Assembly: GCF_949987535.1 (NCBI RefSeq)
Contig: NC_080082.1
Location: 43,401,874 to 43,465,873, forward strand
Direction: 5' to 3'
DNA from: Balaenoptera acutorostrata
Taxonomy: Eukaryota > Chordata > Mammalia > Artiodactyla > Balaenopteridae
Length of the DNA stretch: 64,000 nt
Numbering within the stretch: the first letter of the stretch is position 1; each line of letters starts with the position of its first letter. The notes below the pieces were generated by a model. The model saw nothing but the letters and a program-made list of their open reading frames with translations, made no database searches and had not been told where the DNA came from. The position numbers were made by a program, and so were the translations under genes. This document shows positions 62,801 to 64,000 of the stretch, piece after piece.

Positions 62801-64000
62801 CTACACAGAAAGAGCGCTCTGAGTGAAACGAGATGCTGACGTTTGGTAGCAAAATCTCCTATTCTGAAGAGAAACATTTCGTTGTAAGCGGGTTGCATCA
62901 GCCTTGCCTCATTTTCACAAGTGGCTATAAAGGAGGGCAGTCAGTAGGCCTCACCCTTGAAGCCCACTCCAATTTCCTAGAGAAAACACCAGGCCTCGGT
63001 GTGCTTTCCTGTGGCAAGTAAACTTTGCTTTCATTCCTTAGGGGGCACTTTGGCTCAGAAATGCCCTACCCCAAGGATTCAGGAATGTTCAGCCCGATTG
63101 TATGAGAATAGCTTTTCTGGCACTTTCATGGATGAAACCAACTGGGAAAAGAGCCGTTCTAAGCTGGGGACCATGGTGTCTTACCCTAGTCTACACAGAA
63201 ACAGCACTCTGAGGGAGAGGAGCTGCTGGCGTTTGGTAGCACAATCTCCTATTCTGAAGAGAAATATTTCGTTGTAAGTGGGAGGCATCAGCCTTGCCAC
63301 ATTTTCTCAACTGGCTTTAAAGAAGGGCAGTCAGTTGGCAGACTTCCTTGAGGCCCTGCTTCCTAGGCTGTAAACTTTGCTTTCATTCCTTAGTTGGCAC
63401 ATTGGCTCAGGACTGCCTTACCCCAAAGATTCAGGGATGTGCAGCCCTATTAGTTGAGATCAGCCCTTCTGGCTCTTTCATGGATGAAACCAACTGGGAA
63501 CAGAGCCGTTCTAAGCTGGGGACCATGGTGTCTTACCCTAGTCTACACAGAAACAGCACTCTGAGGGAGAGGAGCTGCTGGTGTTTGGTAGCACAGTCTC
63601 CTATTCTGAAAAGAAACATTTCGTTGTAAGCGGGTTGCCTCAGCCTTGTCACATTTTCTCAACTGGCTTTAAAGAAGGGCAGTCAGGTGGCAGACTTACT
63701 TGAGGCCCTGCTTCCCAGGCTCGAAACTTTGCTTTCATTCCTTAGGTGGCACATTGGCTCAGGACTGCCTTACCCCAAGGATTCAGTTATGTGCAGCCCG
63801 ATTACTTGAGATCAGCCCTTCAGGCTCTTTCATGGCTGAAACCAACTGGGAAAAGTGCCGTTCTAAGCAGGGGACCATGGTGTCTTTCCCTAGTCTACAC
63901 AGAAACAGCGCTCTGAGGGAAACGACCTGCTGGCATTTGGTAGCAAAATCTGCTATGTGAAGAGAAACATTTCGCTGTAAGTGGGTTGCATCAGCCTTGC
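56839..64000 (+). repeat. 24-monomer sub-HOR block, copy 2 of the second 87-mer, cut by the window end
   Basis: Box starts and classes: 56911 F, 57300 C, 57689 F, 58079 F, 58431 F, 58821 M, 59173 F, 59524 T, 59875 F, 60265 F, 60616 F, 61005 C, 61394 F, 61784 F, 62136 C, 62525 T, 62877 F, 63267 M, 63619 F, 63970 T. Private substitutions against 24848-32009 are T59207 and C63516. The final monomer is cut off 31 bases after its box begins. Confidence 0.85.

Larger units (their letters stand above)
1..64000 (+). repeat. Centromere-type satellite array of 351/390-bp monomers with CENP-B boxes
   Basis: The window consists entirely of tandem head-to-tail monomers. I count 173 complete ones plus a partial at each end. 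Short monomers are 351 or 352 bp and long ones 388-390 bp. The 1-bp shifts come mainly from GCAAAATCTCC versus GCAAATCTCC just before the box, and from CTCAGAACTG versus CTCAAACTG or CTCCAACTG in long monomers. Every monomer has the same orientation and carries a CENP-B-box-like site at the same place. No poly-A tail, mobile element, microsatellite or unique spacer interrupts the array. Such homogeneity with ordered higher-order repeats is what active centromere cores look like in mammals; the centromeric role is inference. It does not resemble the 171-bp primate alpha monomer. An unnamed mammalian satellite is my best call. Confidence 0.95.
42632..64000 (+). repeat. 87-monomer HOR unit, second copy, cut off by the window end
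   Basis: This repeats 10641-32009 at shift 31,991, with the same monomer order, box classes and private variants. I noticed only four substitutions over the shared region: T14635/C46626, C21888/G53879, A27216/T59207 and T31525/C63516. There may be others I missed. No insertion or deletion was found, since every monomer start keeps the same 31,991-bp offset. The copy contains both 24-mer blocks up to the point where the window stops. Confidence 0.85.

Noticed and set aside
1..64000. Primate alpha satellite
   Set aside because: The CENP-B box invites this, but the monomer is 351-390 bp and the rest of the sequence does not match the 171-bp alpha consensus or its 340-bp New World monkey dimers as I know them.
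1..64000. CRISPR array or bacterial repeat region
   Set aside because: Repeats of 351-390 bp abut with no unique spacers, and there are no cas-like genes.
1..64000. Monomer lengths divisible by three (351, 390) as a sign of coding
   Set aside because: Lengths of 352 and 389 bp are just as common and break the frame, and stop codons occur in nearly every monomer.

Overview
The whole 64 kb window is one uninterrupted, head-to-tail satellite DNA array. I see no gene, RNA gene, transposon, CRISPR array or unique sequence in it. Two monomer lengths are interspersed: a short form (S, 351-352 bp) and a long form (L, 388-390 bp). They share both ends and differ by a replaced internal block. All monomers point the same way. 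The open reading frames in the window (at most about 130 codons) are reiterations of the monomer in several frames and on both strands, so I annotate none as coding.

Each monomer carries, at one fixed position, a 17-bp site that in its commonest form is TTTCGTTGTAAGCGGGT. It matches all nine essential bases of the mammalian CENP-B box (NTTCGNNNNANNCGGGN) and 15 of 17 positions of the full consensus. By hand count 103 of 174 complete sites have an intact core; 71 are broken in a few recurrent ways. This, plus the organised higher-order repeat (HOR) structure, suggests a centromeric satellite of a mammal, probably placental. It is not primate alpha satellite, and I do not recognise the family or species.

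Layout, cutting units at a variant box found at 10641 and 42632: (1) 1-10640, a 29-monomer unit (10,651 bp period) missing its first 11 bases; (2) 10641-42631, an 87-monomer unit of 31,991 bp; (3) 42632-64000, the first 21,369 bp of a second copy of the 87-mer, nearly base-identical to the first. The exact 31,991-bp periodicity starts earlier, near 8340. Nested inside each 87-mer is a 24-monomer block of 8,854 bp, tandemly duplicated (15994-24847 and 24848-33091; again 47985-56838 and 56839-64000). After it comes a shuffled partial version, then a duplicated 4-mer of 1,483 bp. The 29-mer shares its head and tail with the 87-mer but lacks most of the middle.

If the array is functional, it acts through proteins bound to repeated DNA sites (CENP-B, centromeric nucleosomes), not through genes. 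All coordinates, counts and lengths were derived by hand from the sequence; identity levels are from inspection and not from a computed alignment.
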